From positions 310,001 to 374,000 of the forward strand of contig NZ_AEYW01000013.1 in assembly GCF_000192475.1 (NCBI RefSeq): a DNA stretch of 64,000 nucleotides, written 5' to 3'. Both the position numbers and the translations under genes were made by a program. Below, one piece after another: positions 18,291 to 27,937 of this stretch (its first letter is position 1; the number at the start of each line of letters is the position of its first letter). Source of the DNA: Ruegeria conchae. Lineage in GTDB: Bacteria > Pseudomonadota > Alphaproteobacteria > Rhodobacterales > Rhodobacteraceae. The notes beneath the pieces were generated by a model that ran no database searches, was not told the origin of the DNA, and saw only the letters and a list, made by a program, of their open reading frames with translations.

Positions 18291-18803
18291 ATGAGCTTAT
18301 TGCAAAAGATCAACCGCGACGCCGAACGCTGGTTGCTACTGGTGTTCTACGTGATGCTTGTCGTTACCATGGCGATCGAGGTGCTGCGGCGCGAGGTATT
18401 TTCGTTTTCCTCGATCTGGGGCGAGGAAATCGTTCGCTATTCTTTCATCTATCTCGCCTGGATCGGCGCGGCGGCAGCGGTCAAGGAACGTGCTCATATC
18501 CGTATCGACGTACTCATGCACTATATGGGGCAGCGTCCAAAGGCGGTTCTGTATATATTCGGCGATCTGGTGATGCTGGGTGTGGCTGTCATTGCACTCT
18601 ACTGGTCCTATGAAGCCGTCCATGTCTCCGCCAAGTTTGGATCGGTCACGGATGGGCTGCGGGTGTCCAAGGTTTGGTTTCTGATGGCAGTTCCCACCGG
18701 GTTTGCGCTGATGATTTGGCGCCTCATTCAATCCTTGATGCGCGACTTCAAATCTCTTCGAGACGGCACACCCGTCTTCGAAGGTGACAAACTGTTTGAC
18801 TGA
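18291..18803 (+). CDS. TRAP transporter small permease (DctQ family)
   Basis: 170 aa with four membrane helices. The segment SIWGEEIVRYSFIYLAWIGAAAAVKERAHIRIDVLMHYM is the characteristic DctQ core between helices 2 and 3. It anchors the large DctM subunit in the inner membrane of the Na+-driven TRAP system. ATG 18291 is preceded by GGGGCTGGAA; the 12-base gap to dctM indicates joint translation. Confidence 0.93.
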   Translation: MSLLQKINRDAERWLLLVFYVMLVVTMAIEVLRREVFSFSSIWGEEIVRYSFIYLAWIGAAAAVKERAHIRIDVLMHYMGQRPKAVLYIFGDLVMLGVAVIALYWSYEAVHVSAKFGSVTDGLRVSKVWFLMAVPTGFALMIWRLIQSLMRDFKSLRDGTPVFEGDKLFD

Positions 18804-18814
18804 GGAGAACTCGA

Positions 18815-20143
18815 ATGCTTTGGAATTCCCTCAATCAAACGGTCGAGCTCGGCTGGGATTTTTATCTGCCCGTCATTCTGTTCGTTGGCCTGATCGCATT
18901 GGCCGTACCGGTATGGGCGGCGATCGGCACCGCCGCGATTGTCATGTTGGTCATGTCAGGGGATCTGCCGCTGAGCGCGGTTGGTGAAAGCCTGTTCACC
19001 GGAATAGACGCCTTTGCCTTAACAGCTGTCCCCCTTTTCATCCTGACCGGGGATGTTCTTGTAAGGACTGGGCTTAGTAAGAAATTCCTTGATGTCGCCG
19101 AAGCGCTGACCTGTTGGACGCGCGGAGGTTTCGGGTCAGCCACGGTGCTGGTTTGCGGGATGTTTGCCGCGATTTCGGGCTCTGATGCGGCGGGCGCTGC
19201 TGCGGTGGGGCGGATGACCATCGCACGCCTCGTCGAAAGCGGTTACCCGCGACCTTATGCCTGTGCGCTGGTGGCTGCGGGCGCCTGTACCGGCATCCTG
19301 ATTCCACCTTCGATCGCCTACATCATCATCGGCCTCGTGTTGGGCATTTCAGCCTCGACCCTATTTCTTGCGGCGTTAATCCCCGGCCTAGCGATTTTGG
19401 TTTCGATCCTGATTACCAATATTATCATGAACCGGATCTATACCTATGAAACCGGGGGCAATATGGGACTGAGCGAATGGCTCGGTAACCTTGGTCATTC
19501 GCTAAAATCCGGTTGGTACGCCTTCATCGTGCCCGGGATTATCTTCTACGGAATTTTCTCTGGCCGCCTGACCCCGACAGAGGCCGGTGCGACCGCGGTT
19601 GTCGTCACCATCGTGATGGGCTTCATTTTGGGAACTCTGAAGCTATCCGACTTTCCTGCGATGCTGGTCAGTTCTGCCAAAGTGAACGGGGTAATCCTGC
19701 CAATCATCGCGTTCTCGGCCCCGCTGGCCGAAGCGCTGGCAATCATGGGAGTCCCTCAGGGGTTCGTGACGGCGGTGACTGGTTTGACTGATGATCCGAT
19801 GCTGTTGATCCTGCTGATGATCTGTATTCTGATCGCCGCAGGCTGCGTCATGGAAACAACGCCCAATATTGTGATCCTGGCACCAATCCTGAAGCCACTG
19901 GCCGACAATATCGGAATGAATGAGATTCAGTTCTGCATCATGATGATCACCGCGCTGGGTGTGGGATTCATCACACCTCCGTTGGGATTGAACCTCTTTG
20001 TTGTCTCGGGCATCACGGGCGAGTCCATACTCAAGATTGCTGCCCGCGCCATACCCTTTGTGCTGACAATGTTGATTGTGGTGCTGTTGATTGCATATTT
20101 CCCACCGATCTCGACCACGCTGCTTCCCGATATCTATAAATAG
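18815..20143 (+). CDS. TRAP transporter large permease (DctM family)
   Basis: 442 aa with about a dozen membrane helices, the secondary transporter that couples Na+ flow to uptake of the bound sulfonate. Recognisable DctM segments include FAAISGSDAAGAAAVGRM in the first half, TGILIPPSIAYIIIG, and FITPPLGLNLFVVSGI near the end. RBS GAGGAG before ATG 18815. hpsN starts 12 bases after the stop. Confidence 0.94.
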   Translation: MLWNSLNQTVELGWDFYLPVILFVGLIALAVPVWAAIGTAAIVMLVMSGDLPLSAVGESLFTGIDAFALTAVPLFILTGDVLVRTGLSKKFLDVAEALTCWTRGGFGSATVLVCGMFAAISGSDAAGAAAVGRMTIARLVESGYPRPYACALVAAGACTGILIPPSIAYIIIGLVLGISASTLFLAALIPGLAILVSILITNIIMNRIYTYETGGNMGLSEWLGNLGHSLKSGWYAFIVPGIIFYGIFSGRLTPTEAGATAVVVTIVMGFILGTLKLSDFPAMLVSSAKVNGVILPIIAFSAPLAEALAIMGVPQGFVTAVTGLTDDPMLLILLMICILIAAGCVMETTPNIVILAPILKPLADNIGMNEIQFCIMMITALGVGFITPPLGLNLFVVSGITGESILKIAARAIPFVLTMLIVVLLIAYFPPISTTLLPDIYK

Positions 20144-20155
20144 GACTACCCGGTA

Positions 20156-21463
20156 ATGACTCGCGAATATCTGAAAAAGGCAGATCTGACCCCAAAATCA
20201 GACGCGTCTGAGACCCACAAAATCGTGCAGGACATCCTGAACGATATCGAGAGTGGGGGTGACGCCAAAGCACTGGAATATGCCGCAAAGTTCGACAATT
20301 ACGAGGGCAATGTACTTTTGACCCCGGAAGAGATCGAGGCGGCTTGCGCGCTTGTGCCGGAAAAGCTCAAGGCTGATATCCGCTTTTCGCACAATAATGT
20401 GCGCCGGTTCGCCGAGCTGCAGAAAAGCACAGTGCATGATGTGCAGATCGAAATATCACCGGGTTTTATTACGGGTCAAAAGGCGATCCCGGTGGATGCT
20501 GCCGGCTGCTATGTGCCGGGCGGCCGTTATAGTCATATCGCCAGCGCCATCATGACCGTGACAACGGCCAAGGTGGCGGGTTGCAAGCACATTACGGCCT
20601 GCTCACCACCGCACCCTGGGGTAGGGGTTGCGCCTGCTATCATCTATGCGGCGCACATTTGCGGTGCAGATAAAATCATGGCGATGGGGGGCGTTCAGGG
20701 GGTTGCGGCAATGACCTTTGGCCTATTCGGGCTGCCAAAGGCAAATATTCTTGTTGGCCCTGGCAACCAGTTTGTTGCCGAAGCCAAACGGATACTGTTT
20801 GGTCGCGTCGGTATCGATATGATCGCCGGACCGACCGACAGCCTGATCCTCGCCGATTCCACGGCGGACGCACATATTGTGGCCACCGACTTGGTGAGTC
20901 AGGCCGAACACGGTTACAACTCTCCGGTCTGGCTGGTGACCGACAACCGTTCATTAGCGGAAGAGGTCATGCGATTGGTGCCAGCCTATATCAACGACTT
21001 GCCAGAGGTGAATCGTGAGAATGCAGCCGCAGCCTGGCGCGATTATGCCGAGGTCATTCTGTGTGCGGATCGCGAGGAAATGGCAGCCTGTTCCGACGAA
21101 TATGCGCCCGAGCATTTGACGGTTCAGGCTGATGATCTGGACTGGTGGCTGGATCGGCTGACTTGCTACGGTTCGTTATTTCTGGGTGAGGAAACTACGG
21201 TTTCCTACGGTGACAAAGCGGCGGGCACCAACCACGTGCTTCCGACTTCACGAGCGGCAAGCTACACTGGCGGCTTGTCGGTTCATAAATACATGAAGAT
21301 CGTGACATGGCAGCGATCCACACGGGACGGCTCGAAGCCGGTCGCTGAAGCCACCGCCCGAATTGCGCGACTTGAGGGCATGGAGGGCCATGCGCGTGCT
21401 GCTGACGTTAGATTGGCGAAGTATTTCCCGGATGAAACCTTTGACCTGACCGCGAATGGCTGA
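20156..21463 (+). CDS. hpsN: DHPS 3-dehydrogenase HpsN (histidinol-dehydrogenase family)
   Basis: 435 aa HisD homologue. By alignment with HisD, zinc ligands map to Gln249 and His252 (SQAEHG), Asp353 (YGDKAAG) and His412 (EGHARA), and the catalytic Glu-His pair to 319-320 (YAPEHL), so the four-electron NAD+-linked oxidation of an alcohol to an acid is possible. The neighbours (TRAP transporter, SDR, MDR, comDE) show this is not histidine biosynthesis but the HpsN branch that turns (R)-DHPS into (R)-sulfolactate. Start ATG 20156. Its last eight bases overlap hpsO. Confidence 0.9.
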   Translation: MTREYLKKADLTPKSDASETHKIVQDILNDIESGGDAKALEYAAKFDNYEGNVLLTPEEIEAACALVPEKLKADIRFSHNNVRRFAELQKSTVHDVQIEISPGFITGQKAIPVDAAGCYVPGGRYSHIASAIMTVTTAKVAGCKHITACSPPHPGVGVAPAIIYAAHICGADKIMAMGGVQGVAAMTFGLFGLPKANILVGPGNQFVAEAKRILFGRVGIDMIAGPTDSLILADSTADAHIVATDLVSQAEHGYNSPVWLVTDNRSLAEEVMRLVPAYINDLPEVNRENAAAAWRDYAEVILCADREEMAACSDEYAPEHLTVQADDLDWWLDRLTCYGSLFLGEETTVSYGDKAAGTNHVLPTSRAASYTGGLSVHKYMKIVTWQRSTRDGSKPVAEATARIARLEGMEGHARAADVRLAKYFPDETFDLTANG

Positions 21464-22217
21464 CCCACGCGCATTGTTTGACCTAACCGGACGAACCGTT
21501 TGCGTCACCGGTGCCAGTTCAGGGCTGGGAAGACAGGCGGCCATTACGCTTGCGGCGGCGGGGGCGCGGGTTGTGGCCGTGGCACGCAGGGCAGAAGCTT
21601 TGCAGAGCCTCTGTGCGGAAATTGGTGCGGACGCTGCCTATGTGCAGTCGGATGTGGCAAACCAAAGTCAGACAGAGGCATTGGTCGCAGAGATTTCGCG
21701 ACCCTTCGGCGCCCCGGATATTCTGGTACATGCCGCCGGGATAAACACCCGGCAGCCAGCAGATGAGGTCACGGTTGCCGAATGGGATAGAACTCTGGCG
21801 CTGAACTTATCTGCTCCGTTTTTTCTGAGTCAGGCAATGGTGCCAGCAATGAGGCAGCGAGGTTGGGGACGAATTGTTAACTTCGCCTCGCTGCAATCCT
21901 TCCGCGCTTTCCCCGGTGGCATCGCCTATGGGGCAAGCAAGGGTGGGGTCGGTCAGCTGACCCGTGCGATGGCAGAGGCTTGGTCTGGCTTCGGGATCTC
22001 CGCAAACGCGATTGGGCCGGGGTTCTTTCCAACCGAGCTCACACAAGCTGTGTTCAGCGACGAGCATCGTGCAGCGGGCAATGCGGCGCAAACCTGCATT
22101 GGCCGCAATGGTCGGCTTGAAGACATCGACGGGCCGCTGCTGTTTCTGTGTTCTGAGGCATCTGCCTATGTCACGGGTCAAATCCTGATGGTTGACGGGG
22201 GGTTTACGGCGAAATGA
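21456..22217 (+). CDS. hpsO: short-chain dehydrogenase HpsO (DHPS 2-dehydrogenase)
   Basis: 253 aa classical SDR. Nucleotide-binding TGASSGLG at residues 18-25, NNAG-equivalent HAAGIN, catalytic Ser145, Tyr158 and Lys162 (YGASK). In Cupriavidus and roseobacters HpsO, with HpsP, interconverts DHPS enantiomers through the 2-keto sulfonate so that HpsN receives the right isomer. Overlaps hpsN by eight bases and hpsP by four, so translation is coupled across all three. Confidence 0.86.
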   Translation: MADPRALFDLTGRTVCVTGASSGLGRQAAITLAAAGARVVAVARRAEALQSLCAEIGADAAYVQSDVANQSQTEALVAEISRPFGAPDILVHAAGINTRQPADEVTVAEWDRTLALNLSAPFFLSQAMVPAMRQRGWGRIVNFASLQSFRAFPGGIAYGASKGGVGQLTRAMAEAWSGFGISANAIGPGFFPTELTQAVFSDEHRAAGNAAQTCIGRNGRLEDIDGPLLFLCSEASAYVTGQILMVDGGFTAK

Positions 22218-23194
22218 AAGCCCTGGTTTACGAAGGTAATGAAACGCTCGGTTTCCACGATGTGCCCATGCCGGTCGCTCAGGTAGGAGAGCATCTGATC
22301 CGCATCCAAGCCTCTGGCATCTGCGGATCCGACATGCATGCCTATCTGGGGCATGACGCGCGCCGCCCTGCGCCCCTTATCCTGGGACATGAAGCGGCCG
22401 GTGTTGTTACCGGTGGGCCCCGCGATGGCCAACGTGTGACCATAAATCCTCTGGTCAACTGTGGTTCTTGCTCTGCTTGCGCGTCAGGTCGGGAAAACCT
22501 CTGTCCCAACCGCCAGATCATCTCGATGCCCCCGCGCGAAGGCGCGTTTGCTCAATTTGTGGCCATCCCGGATCGCAATTTGGTTCCGGTACCGGATGAC
22601 GTGCCCTTGGAAAAGGCTGCGTTGACGGAACCATTGGCAGTCAGTTGGCATGCTGTGCGTCTTGCACTGCAAGCGTTGCGTCCGGGAATGGACCGTCGCG
22701 CTCTGGTCATCGGTGGAGGGGCCATCGGACTTGCGGCGGCTCTTGCCTTGCGCGCAATGGGTGTGACTGACGTGATTGTTCAGGAACCCAATGCCGAGCG
22801 TCGGGCTTATCTGTCCGAGCGTTGCGGCCAGCAAACCATCGATGTGTTTCACGGCACTGTGCCACTGGTTGTAGATGCGGTCGGAATTGCAGCTACGCGC
22901 GCAACGGCATCTGCTGTTGCATTGCCGGGGGGGGTGATTGCACATGTTGGGCTAGGCGAGGATGTCGGAGGCTTAGATATCCGCCGCATGACTCTGCAGG
23001 AAATCACGTTCATCGGCACCTATACCTACACTGCACAGGATTTCCGAGATACCGCACGCGCGATCTTCGATGGTTGCCTCGGTCCGCTGGATTGGCCCGA
23101 GATGCGCCCTTTGTCTGACGGTGCTACTGCCTTTCAGGACCTGCGTTCTGGTTCGGTGGCTGCGCCCAAGATAATCCTCGATCCCTGGGCATAA
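22214..23194 (+). CDS. hpsP: zinc alcohol dehydrogenase HpsP (DHPS 2-dehydrogenase)
   Basis: 326 aa medium-chain dehydrogenase. Catalytic zinc ligands Cys37 and His59/Glu60 (CGSD, GHEAAG) and the structural zinc quartet Cys83, 86, 89 and 97 are intact; a GGGAIG Rossmann turn binds the nucleotide. Partner of HpsO in DHPS racemisation: one enzyme oxidises the S form at C2 and the other reduces the ketone to the R form. ATGA overlap with hpsO. Confidence 0.86.
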   Translation: MKALVYEGNETLGFHDVPMPVAQVGEHLIRIQASGICGSDMHAYLGHDARRPAPLILGHEAAGVVTGGPRDGQRVTINPLVNCGSCSACASGRENLCPNRQIISMPPREGAFAQFVAIPDRNLVPVPDDVPLEKAALTEPLAVSWHAVRLALQALRPGMDRRALVIGGGAIGLAAALALRAMGVTDVIVQEPNAERRAYLSERCGQQTIDVFHGTVPLVVDAVGIAATRATASAVALPGGVIAHVGLGEDVGGLDIRRMTLQEITFIGTYTYTAQDFRDTARAIFDGCLGPLDWPEMRPLSDGATAFQDLRSGSVAAPKIILDPWA

Positions 23195-23224
23195 GACACC
23201 TGCCCAAGAATAAGGAGAGCACAA

Positions 23225-23635
23225 ATGTACGACAGAGTTCTGGTCCCCATGGCGCTGGATCACGGCGTTTCCGGCACAACCCTCACCGCCGCCAAAACCT
23301 TATGCAATCCGGGCGGACAGATCACCGCGCTGCATGTCTATGAGGCGCCACATAGTTCTGTCAGCGCGTATCTCGATGAGGAGGCCGTGCGCAGCGCGTG
23401 GGATAAAGCCCAGCAGAGGTTGGCAGAGAAAACGGCCGGCCATGGTGATGTGACAACCGAAATGGTCAAGGGACGTTCCTATCGCGCCATTCTTGAATTT
23501 GCTGAAAAACATGATGTGGATTGTATCGTTGTTGGCTCGCACAAACCGGGCCTCAGCGACTTTTTCCTTGGCAGCACCGCTGCGCGTGTGATCCGACACG
23601 CACCTTGTGCGGTTCATGTCTGTCGCACATCCTAG
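23225..23635 (+). CDS. universal stress protein UspA family
   Basis: 136 aa single-domain Usp. The C-terminal nucleotide signature VVGSHKPGLSDFFLGSTAARVIRHAPCAVHV fits the ATP-binding G-2x-G-9x-G(S/T) pattern closely (one spacing differs). A clear AAGGAGAG precedes the ATG at 23225. It sits inside the sulfonate operon between hpsP and comD. A Usp protein in another TRAP operon, TeaD of Halomonas, modulates uptake, so a role in gating this transporter is plausible but unproven. Confidence 0.88.
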   Translation: MYDRVLVPMALDHGVSGTTLTAAKTLCNPGGQITALHVYEAPHSSVSAYLDEEAVRSAWDKAQQRLAEKTAGHGDVTTEMVKGRSYRAILEFAEKHDVDCIVVGSHKPGLSDFFLGSTAARVIRHAPCAVHVCRTS

Positions 23636-23694
23636 CTTTCAAACTGACACGCCAAATCGCGCAATGCGCCCTAAACAGGACAGATACTCCGGAT

Positions 23695-24201
23695 ATGGAC
23701 ATAGACAAAAAGATAACAGACGACCTGGTTGCGAACGATATCTCGTTTGTGACCACCGTTCCATGCAAGCAACTTGCAGGCGTGATCGAACATATCGATG
23801 CGCGAGATGGGATTTTCCATATCCCGTCGAACAAAGAAGACGAGGGCATGGGCCTGTGTGCCGGGGCATGGATGGGTGGAAAACGCCCGGCGATTATCAT
23901 GCAAAACACGGCCGTCGGTGTAACCATCAACACGCTGGCGACTTTGATTCAGTATTATCGGATGCCACTGCCTATGCTGATTTCATATCGCGGAGAGCTG
24001 CGTGAACCGATTGCCTGTCAAGTCGAAATGGCCGTTCATACCAAGGCCCTTTTGGCTCAGCTCAACATACCTACCTATCATTTCCACCATCAGTCCGATG
24101 TCGAAGAACTGGACGCGATCCTGAAATATACGTTCATGTGCAATAAGCCGGTCGCGATCCTGACCGATGCCAATTTTTGGGGAGGCTATGGCGACCAATG
24201 A
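23695..24201 (+). CDS. comD: sulfopyruvate decarboxylase alpha subunit
   Basis: 168 aa, the length of ComD. It begins MDIDKKITDDLVANDISF and continues with VTTVPCKQLAGVI, the PSNKEDEGMGLCAGAWMGGKRP segment with the conserved glutamates that activate thiamine diphosphate, and QNTAVGVTINTLATL. With ComE it forms the split ThDP enzyme that converts sulfopyruvate to sulfoacetaldehyde and CO2. Start ATG 23695 is chosen over a longer frame that would read back into uspA. Overlaps comE (ATGA). Confidence 0.9.
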   Translation: MDIDKKITDDLVANDISFVTTVPCKQLAGVIEHIDARDGIFHIPSNKEDEGMGLCAGAWMGGKRPAIIMQNTAVGVTINTLATLIQYYRMPLPMLISYRGELREPIACQVEMAVHTKALLAQLNIPTYHFHHQSDVEELDAILKYTFMCNKPVAILTDANFWGGYGDQ

Positions 24202-24752
24202 TCCGTTCTGAAATTCTCAAGGAAATCGCTCCGATCCTGCGTGATCAACTGGTTGTCTGCAACATCGGCATTCCCAGTCAGGAACTGCACGCCATCGACG
24301 ACCAACCGTCCAACTTTTATATGCTGGGGACAATGGGGTTGGCCTCTTCAATCGGGTTGGGATTAGCGTTGTCTCAACCCAAACCGGTGATCGTGATTGA
24401 TGGTGATGGCTCGATCCTGACCAATCTGGGTACTTTGCCAACCATCGCGAATAATGTGGCGGACAACTACATCCTGTTGATTGTGGACAACGGTTCCTAC
24501 GGGTCGACGGGGGACCAGCCGACTTATGCGGGTCAAAAAACCTCGCTTACGAAGATGGCCGAAGCCGCGGGATGTGAACGTGTGATTGAGTGCGCGGCCG
24601 AAGAAACAGGTCGTGTCCTACAAGAGGCCCTGGATGCGAAGCAGATGACCATCATTGTCAGCAAGTGCGAAAGCGGCAATGCCAAGATGCCACCGATTAC
24701 AATGGACCCGGTGGTCATTCGTGACCGCTTCATGAAGGCCGTTCAGGCCTGA
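24198..24752 (+). CDS. comE: sulfopyruvate decarboxylase beta subunit
   Basis: 184 aa. GDGS (residues 69-72) followed about 25 residues later by VDNGSYGSTGDQ is the thiamine diphosphate/Mg2+ motif. The N-terminus has the usual LGTMGLASSIGLGLALSQPK. Acts with ComD to decarboxylate 3-sulfopyruvate. ATG 24198 lies inside the comD stop; GGGGAGG lies 13 bases upstream. The stop shares a base with the next ATG. Confidence 0.92.
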   Translation: MIRSEILKEIAPILRDQLVVCNIGIPSQELHAIDDQPSNFYMLGTMGLASSIGLGLALSQPKPVIVIDGDGSILTNLGTLPTIANNVADNYILLIVDNGSYGSTGDQPTYAGQKTSLTKMAEAAGCERVIECAAEETGRVLQEALDAKQMTIIVSKCESGNAKMPPITMDPVVIRDRFMKAVQA

Positions 24753-25858
24753 TGGCCGCCAGCACCATTCATTCGGCCGAGGACGCGCGACGCCAGGCGC
24801 GTCGCAGGCTGCCTTGGATGGTGTTTGACTATATCGACGGCGCTGCCGGACAGGAATCCGGGGCGGCACGAAACCGTGCTGCCTTGGATGCCATTACTCT
24901 GCGTCCGCGTATCTTGAAGGATGTGAGCCAGCGATCGCTGTCGGCGCAGATTTTAGACCAACAATCAGATCGGCCTTTTGGGATTGCCCCGATGGGGATG
25001 TGCAACCTTTCAGCTCCTGGCGCTGATCTGATGCTGGCGCGTTTGGCAGCACACAACCGTGTGCCTCATGTCGTATCCACAGTCGCATCAACGTCAATGG
25101 AAGAGATCATTGCCGAAGCCGAAGGCAATGCCTGGTTTCAGCTTTATTTCAGCGGCGAAGGCTCTGGCACGTTTAAGTTGGTCGAGCGGGCGAAATTCGC
25201 AGGCTATGACGTTCTGGTTCTGACCGTTGATGTGCCCGAGGTTGGTCGGCGTCCACGCGAACTGCGCCATGGGTTCAAGATGCCGTTTCGTATCGGACCG
25301 CGCCAGTTCCTAGACTTTGCTCTGCACCCTCGGTGGTCGTTGACCACCTTGTTCAAGGGTCGCCCTGTGATGGCGAATTTCGATGCGGAAGGTTACGATT
25401 TTGACCGAACTGAAAGCCGCGCGCGTGCCGATTGGGGTACGCTGAGCCGGTTACGCGATGCCTGGCCAGGAAAATTGGTGATAAAAGGCGTATTGGATGT
25501 CGAGGATGCCCGAACACTTGTGTCGGCAGGGGTGGATGCAATTCAGGTCTCCAGCCATGGCGCAAGGCAGCTGGACTCTGCACCTGCACCCATCGAAAAG
25601 CTGCCAGAAATCCGTGATGCGCTTGGGCCGGACTTCCCGATTTTCTTTGATAGCGGCATCAGATCCGGCGAAGATATCCTCAAGGCTCTGACAGTCGGAG
25701 CGGATTTTGTCTTTGTGGGACGAATACTGCAATATGCCATCGCCGCTGCCGGAGAGCCGGGTCTGGAACAACTTTGGGATGTTCTCAGCGACGAATTGAG
25801 CATTGCTATGGCGCAGACTGGGCTGACGACATTGGACGATGTCGGTCTGCGCGAATAG
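24752..25858 (+). CDS. slcD: FMN-dependent alpha-hydroxy-acid dehydrogenase, probable sulfolactate dehydrogenase
   Basis: 368 aa of the lactate dehydrogenase/glycolate oxidase family. FMN-barrel motifs include GIAPMGM, WFQLYFSGEG, and the active-site His269 with its arginine in SSHGARQLD, then FDSGIRSGEDILKAL and GADFVFVGRI. Membership of the com/hps operon and the gap in the pathway (sulfolactate to sulfopyruvate) support SlcD, reported in roseobacters as a membrane-linked sulfolactate dehydrogenase. It shares the TGATG junction with comE and closes the operon. Confidence 0.78.
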   Translation: MAASTIHSAEDARRQARRRLPWMVFDYIDGAAGQESGAARNRAALDAITLRPRILKDVSQRSLSAQILDQQSDRPFGIAPMGMCNLSAPGADLMLARLAAHNRVPHVVSTVASTSMEEIIAEAEGNAWFQLYFSGEGSGTFKLVERAKFAGYDVLVLTVDVPEVGRRPRELRHGFKMPFRIGPRQFLDFALHPRWSLTTLFKGRPVMANFDAEGYDFDRTESRARADWGTLSRLRDAWPGKLVIKGVLDVEDARTLVSAGVDAIQVSSHGARQLDSAPAPIEKLPEIRDALGPDFPIFFDSGIRSGEDILKALTVGADFVFVGRILQYAIAAAGEPGLEQLWDVLSDELSIAMAQTGLTTLDDVGLRE

Positions 25859-25917
25859 CGATAGTGCGCGCGGGTGGTCCGGATCCGGCTTCCTAAAGCA
25901 TTGAAAGTGTATGGAAA

Positions 25918-25992
25918 TGGTAGCCCGTAGGGGAATCGAACCCCTCTTTCCAGGTTGAAAACCTGGCGTCCTAACCGATAGACGAACGGGCC
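25918..25992 (-). tRNA. tRNA-Glu(TTC), copy 1
   Basis: 75 nt including an encoded CCA. Read on the minus strand: acceptor GGCCCGT/ACGGGCT, D-arm CTATCGGTTAGG, anticodon stem CCAGG/CCTGG around TTTTCAA with anticodon TTC, and a T-arm GAGGGGTTCGATTCCCCTA. Identical to the second copy 96 bases away. Confidence 0.96.
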
Positions 25993-26013
25993 ATTTAGAC
26001 CAAACAAACGAAA

Positions 26014-26088
26014 TGGTAGCCCGTAGGGGAATCGAACCCCTCTTTCCAGGTTGAAAACCTGGCGTCCTAACCGATAGACGAACGGGCC
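26014..26088 (-). tRNA. tRNA-Glu(TTC), copy 2
   Basis: 75 nt with CCA; identical in sequence to the copy at 25918-25992. This is the upstream member of the pair, 108 bases downstream of recJ on the same strand. Tandem identical copies probably serve dosage. Confidence 0.96.
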
Positions 26089-26196
26089 ACGTTGGCTTGT
26101 GGAGGGCCTTTTACGGTTTACCTTCCCCCCCGCAAGACGAAAAACGCAAGGCTACGAAACTTTTTTGACTGGTTGTACGGCGTGTTGAAAAAGGTG

Positions 26197-27937
26197 TCAG
26201 ACGGCTTCTGCCGCATCCTCCAGTCGCAGTTGCACGCTCTGCCGACCGCCCCAGGAATTGACCTCAAGCCGACCTGCGAAATGGAAGCGGGCACCGCCAT
26301 GATTTGAGAGGCGATCCCCCAGCGGACCATCGAACGCACCAAAGGCGATCGCATCCAGTCCTCCGGACATGCCATCCGATAGCGACAGTTTCAGATGTGT
26401 TTCGCCTACGCGTTTTGCAAAGCGCACCTGCAGATCGGGCAGAGCATAGCGTGGGGCAGGCGCACCGGCCCCGAACGGGCCTGCCTTTTCGATCTGCTCG
26501 ATCAGGTCGACTGTTGCGGCGCCAGGCATCAGTGCCCCGTCCAGTTTCAGATCGGCAGGGCCTGCTTGCCCCGCACCCTGCTTGGCCAGGAGTTCCGACA
26601 GGCGCGCCATGGCGGGCTCTAACTGATCCCGCATCACCGTCAGACCTGCCGCCATCTTGTGTCCACCACCTTTGACCAACAACCCTTCGGCTGCCAGACG
26701 CTGGATCGACGCGCCCAGGTCAATGCCCGAGACGGAACGGCCCGACCCTTTGCCCTCATCTCCATCAAACCCGATCACGATCGCGGGCCGGTTTGCGGCC
26801 TCTTTCAGCCGCGATGCAACGATGCCTACGACACCGGGATGCCATCCCTCACCAGCAGCCCACACCAACGGTGCATCAAGCCCGCGTTCATCCGCCTGTG
26901 CCAGTGCTGCAGCGCGCACTGTGTTCTCGATCTCACGCCGTTCCGAGTTCAGGGCATCTAGTCGCTCGGATAGGGCTTCGGCTTCGGTCGCCGAGTCAGT
27001 GCTTAGCAACCGCGCGCCCAGATCAGCCTGCCCAATGCGCCCACCTGCATTCACGCGCGGCCCCAGCAAAAAACCTAGGTGATAGCTGTTGGGCGCAGTA
27101 TCCATGCGGGCCACGTCCGACAACGCCACCAGCCCTGGCCGTTGCCGCTGGGCCATCACCTTCAGTCCTTGCCGCACCAAGGCCCGGTTGGCCTCAATCA
27201 GCGGCGCGACATCGGCCACCGTAGCCAGCGCCACAAGATCCAGCATGGCCATCAGATCCGGCCCTTTGGCGCCAGCCTCGCGGAGTTGGCGGCCCGCCTC
27301 GACCAGCATCAGAAACACCACCGCAGCCGCGCAGAAATAGCCCAGATCACCGCTTTCATCCTGCCGGTTCGGGTTCACCACTGCGACGCAATCCGGCAGG
27401 GTTTCTCCCCCCAAATGATGATCCAAAACGATTACATCTGCACCATTCGCCGCCGCGATAGGTTCATGGCTAAGTGTTCCGCAATCCACGCAAATGATCA
27501 GATCATGGCTAACTGCCAATTCCTGCATCGCCGGTACATTTGGTCCATAGCCCTCATCAATCCGGTCGGGCACATAGAGCGTTGCGGCTATTCCCATCTG
27601 GCGCAGCCACACCAGCAGTAGCGCAGCCGAACTGCCCCCATCCACATCATAATCGGCAAACACCGCGATATTGTGACGATTACGCACCGCTTCAAGAAAC
27701 CGCGAAGCGGCAAGCTCCATGTCCTTCATCGAACGCGGATCAGGCAGCAGTTCTTTCAACTTTGGCTCCAGAAAGCCCGAGGCCTCCATCACCGGAACAC
27801 CGCGTCGCGCCAGCACCTGACAAACGGCGCGCGGCAAATCGGTCTGCTGCGCCATCATCTCAGCTGACCGCTCGACCTCTATCCCCGGTCCAACCCAACG
27901 CCGACCGGTCAACGATTGCTCTACGCCCAGAAACGCC
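26197..27937 (-). CDS. recJ: single-stranded-DNA-specific exonuclease RecJ
   Basis: 580 aa (start codon GTG at 27937-27939). DHH-family 5'-3' exonuclease used in RecF repair and mismatch repair. Metal motifs FADYDVDGG, VDCGT and VLDHHLGG are intact, followed by DHHA1 with GGHKMAAGLT and a C-terminal OB-fold. AGGTGAG lies just before the GTG. Downstream of glpX and hom on the same strand, an arrangement common in this family. Confidence 0.94.

Noticed and set aside
20156..21463. hisD (histidinol dehydrogenase)
   Set aside because: All neighbours belong to sulfonate use and no other his gene is present, so HpsN is the better call.
25918..26088. Repeat element
   Set aside because: The 96-bp direct repeat is fully explained by two identical tRNA-Glu genes.
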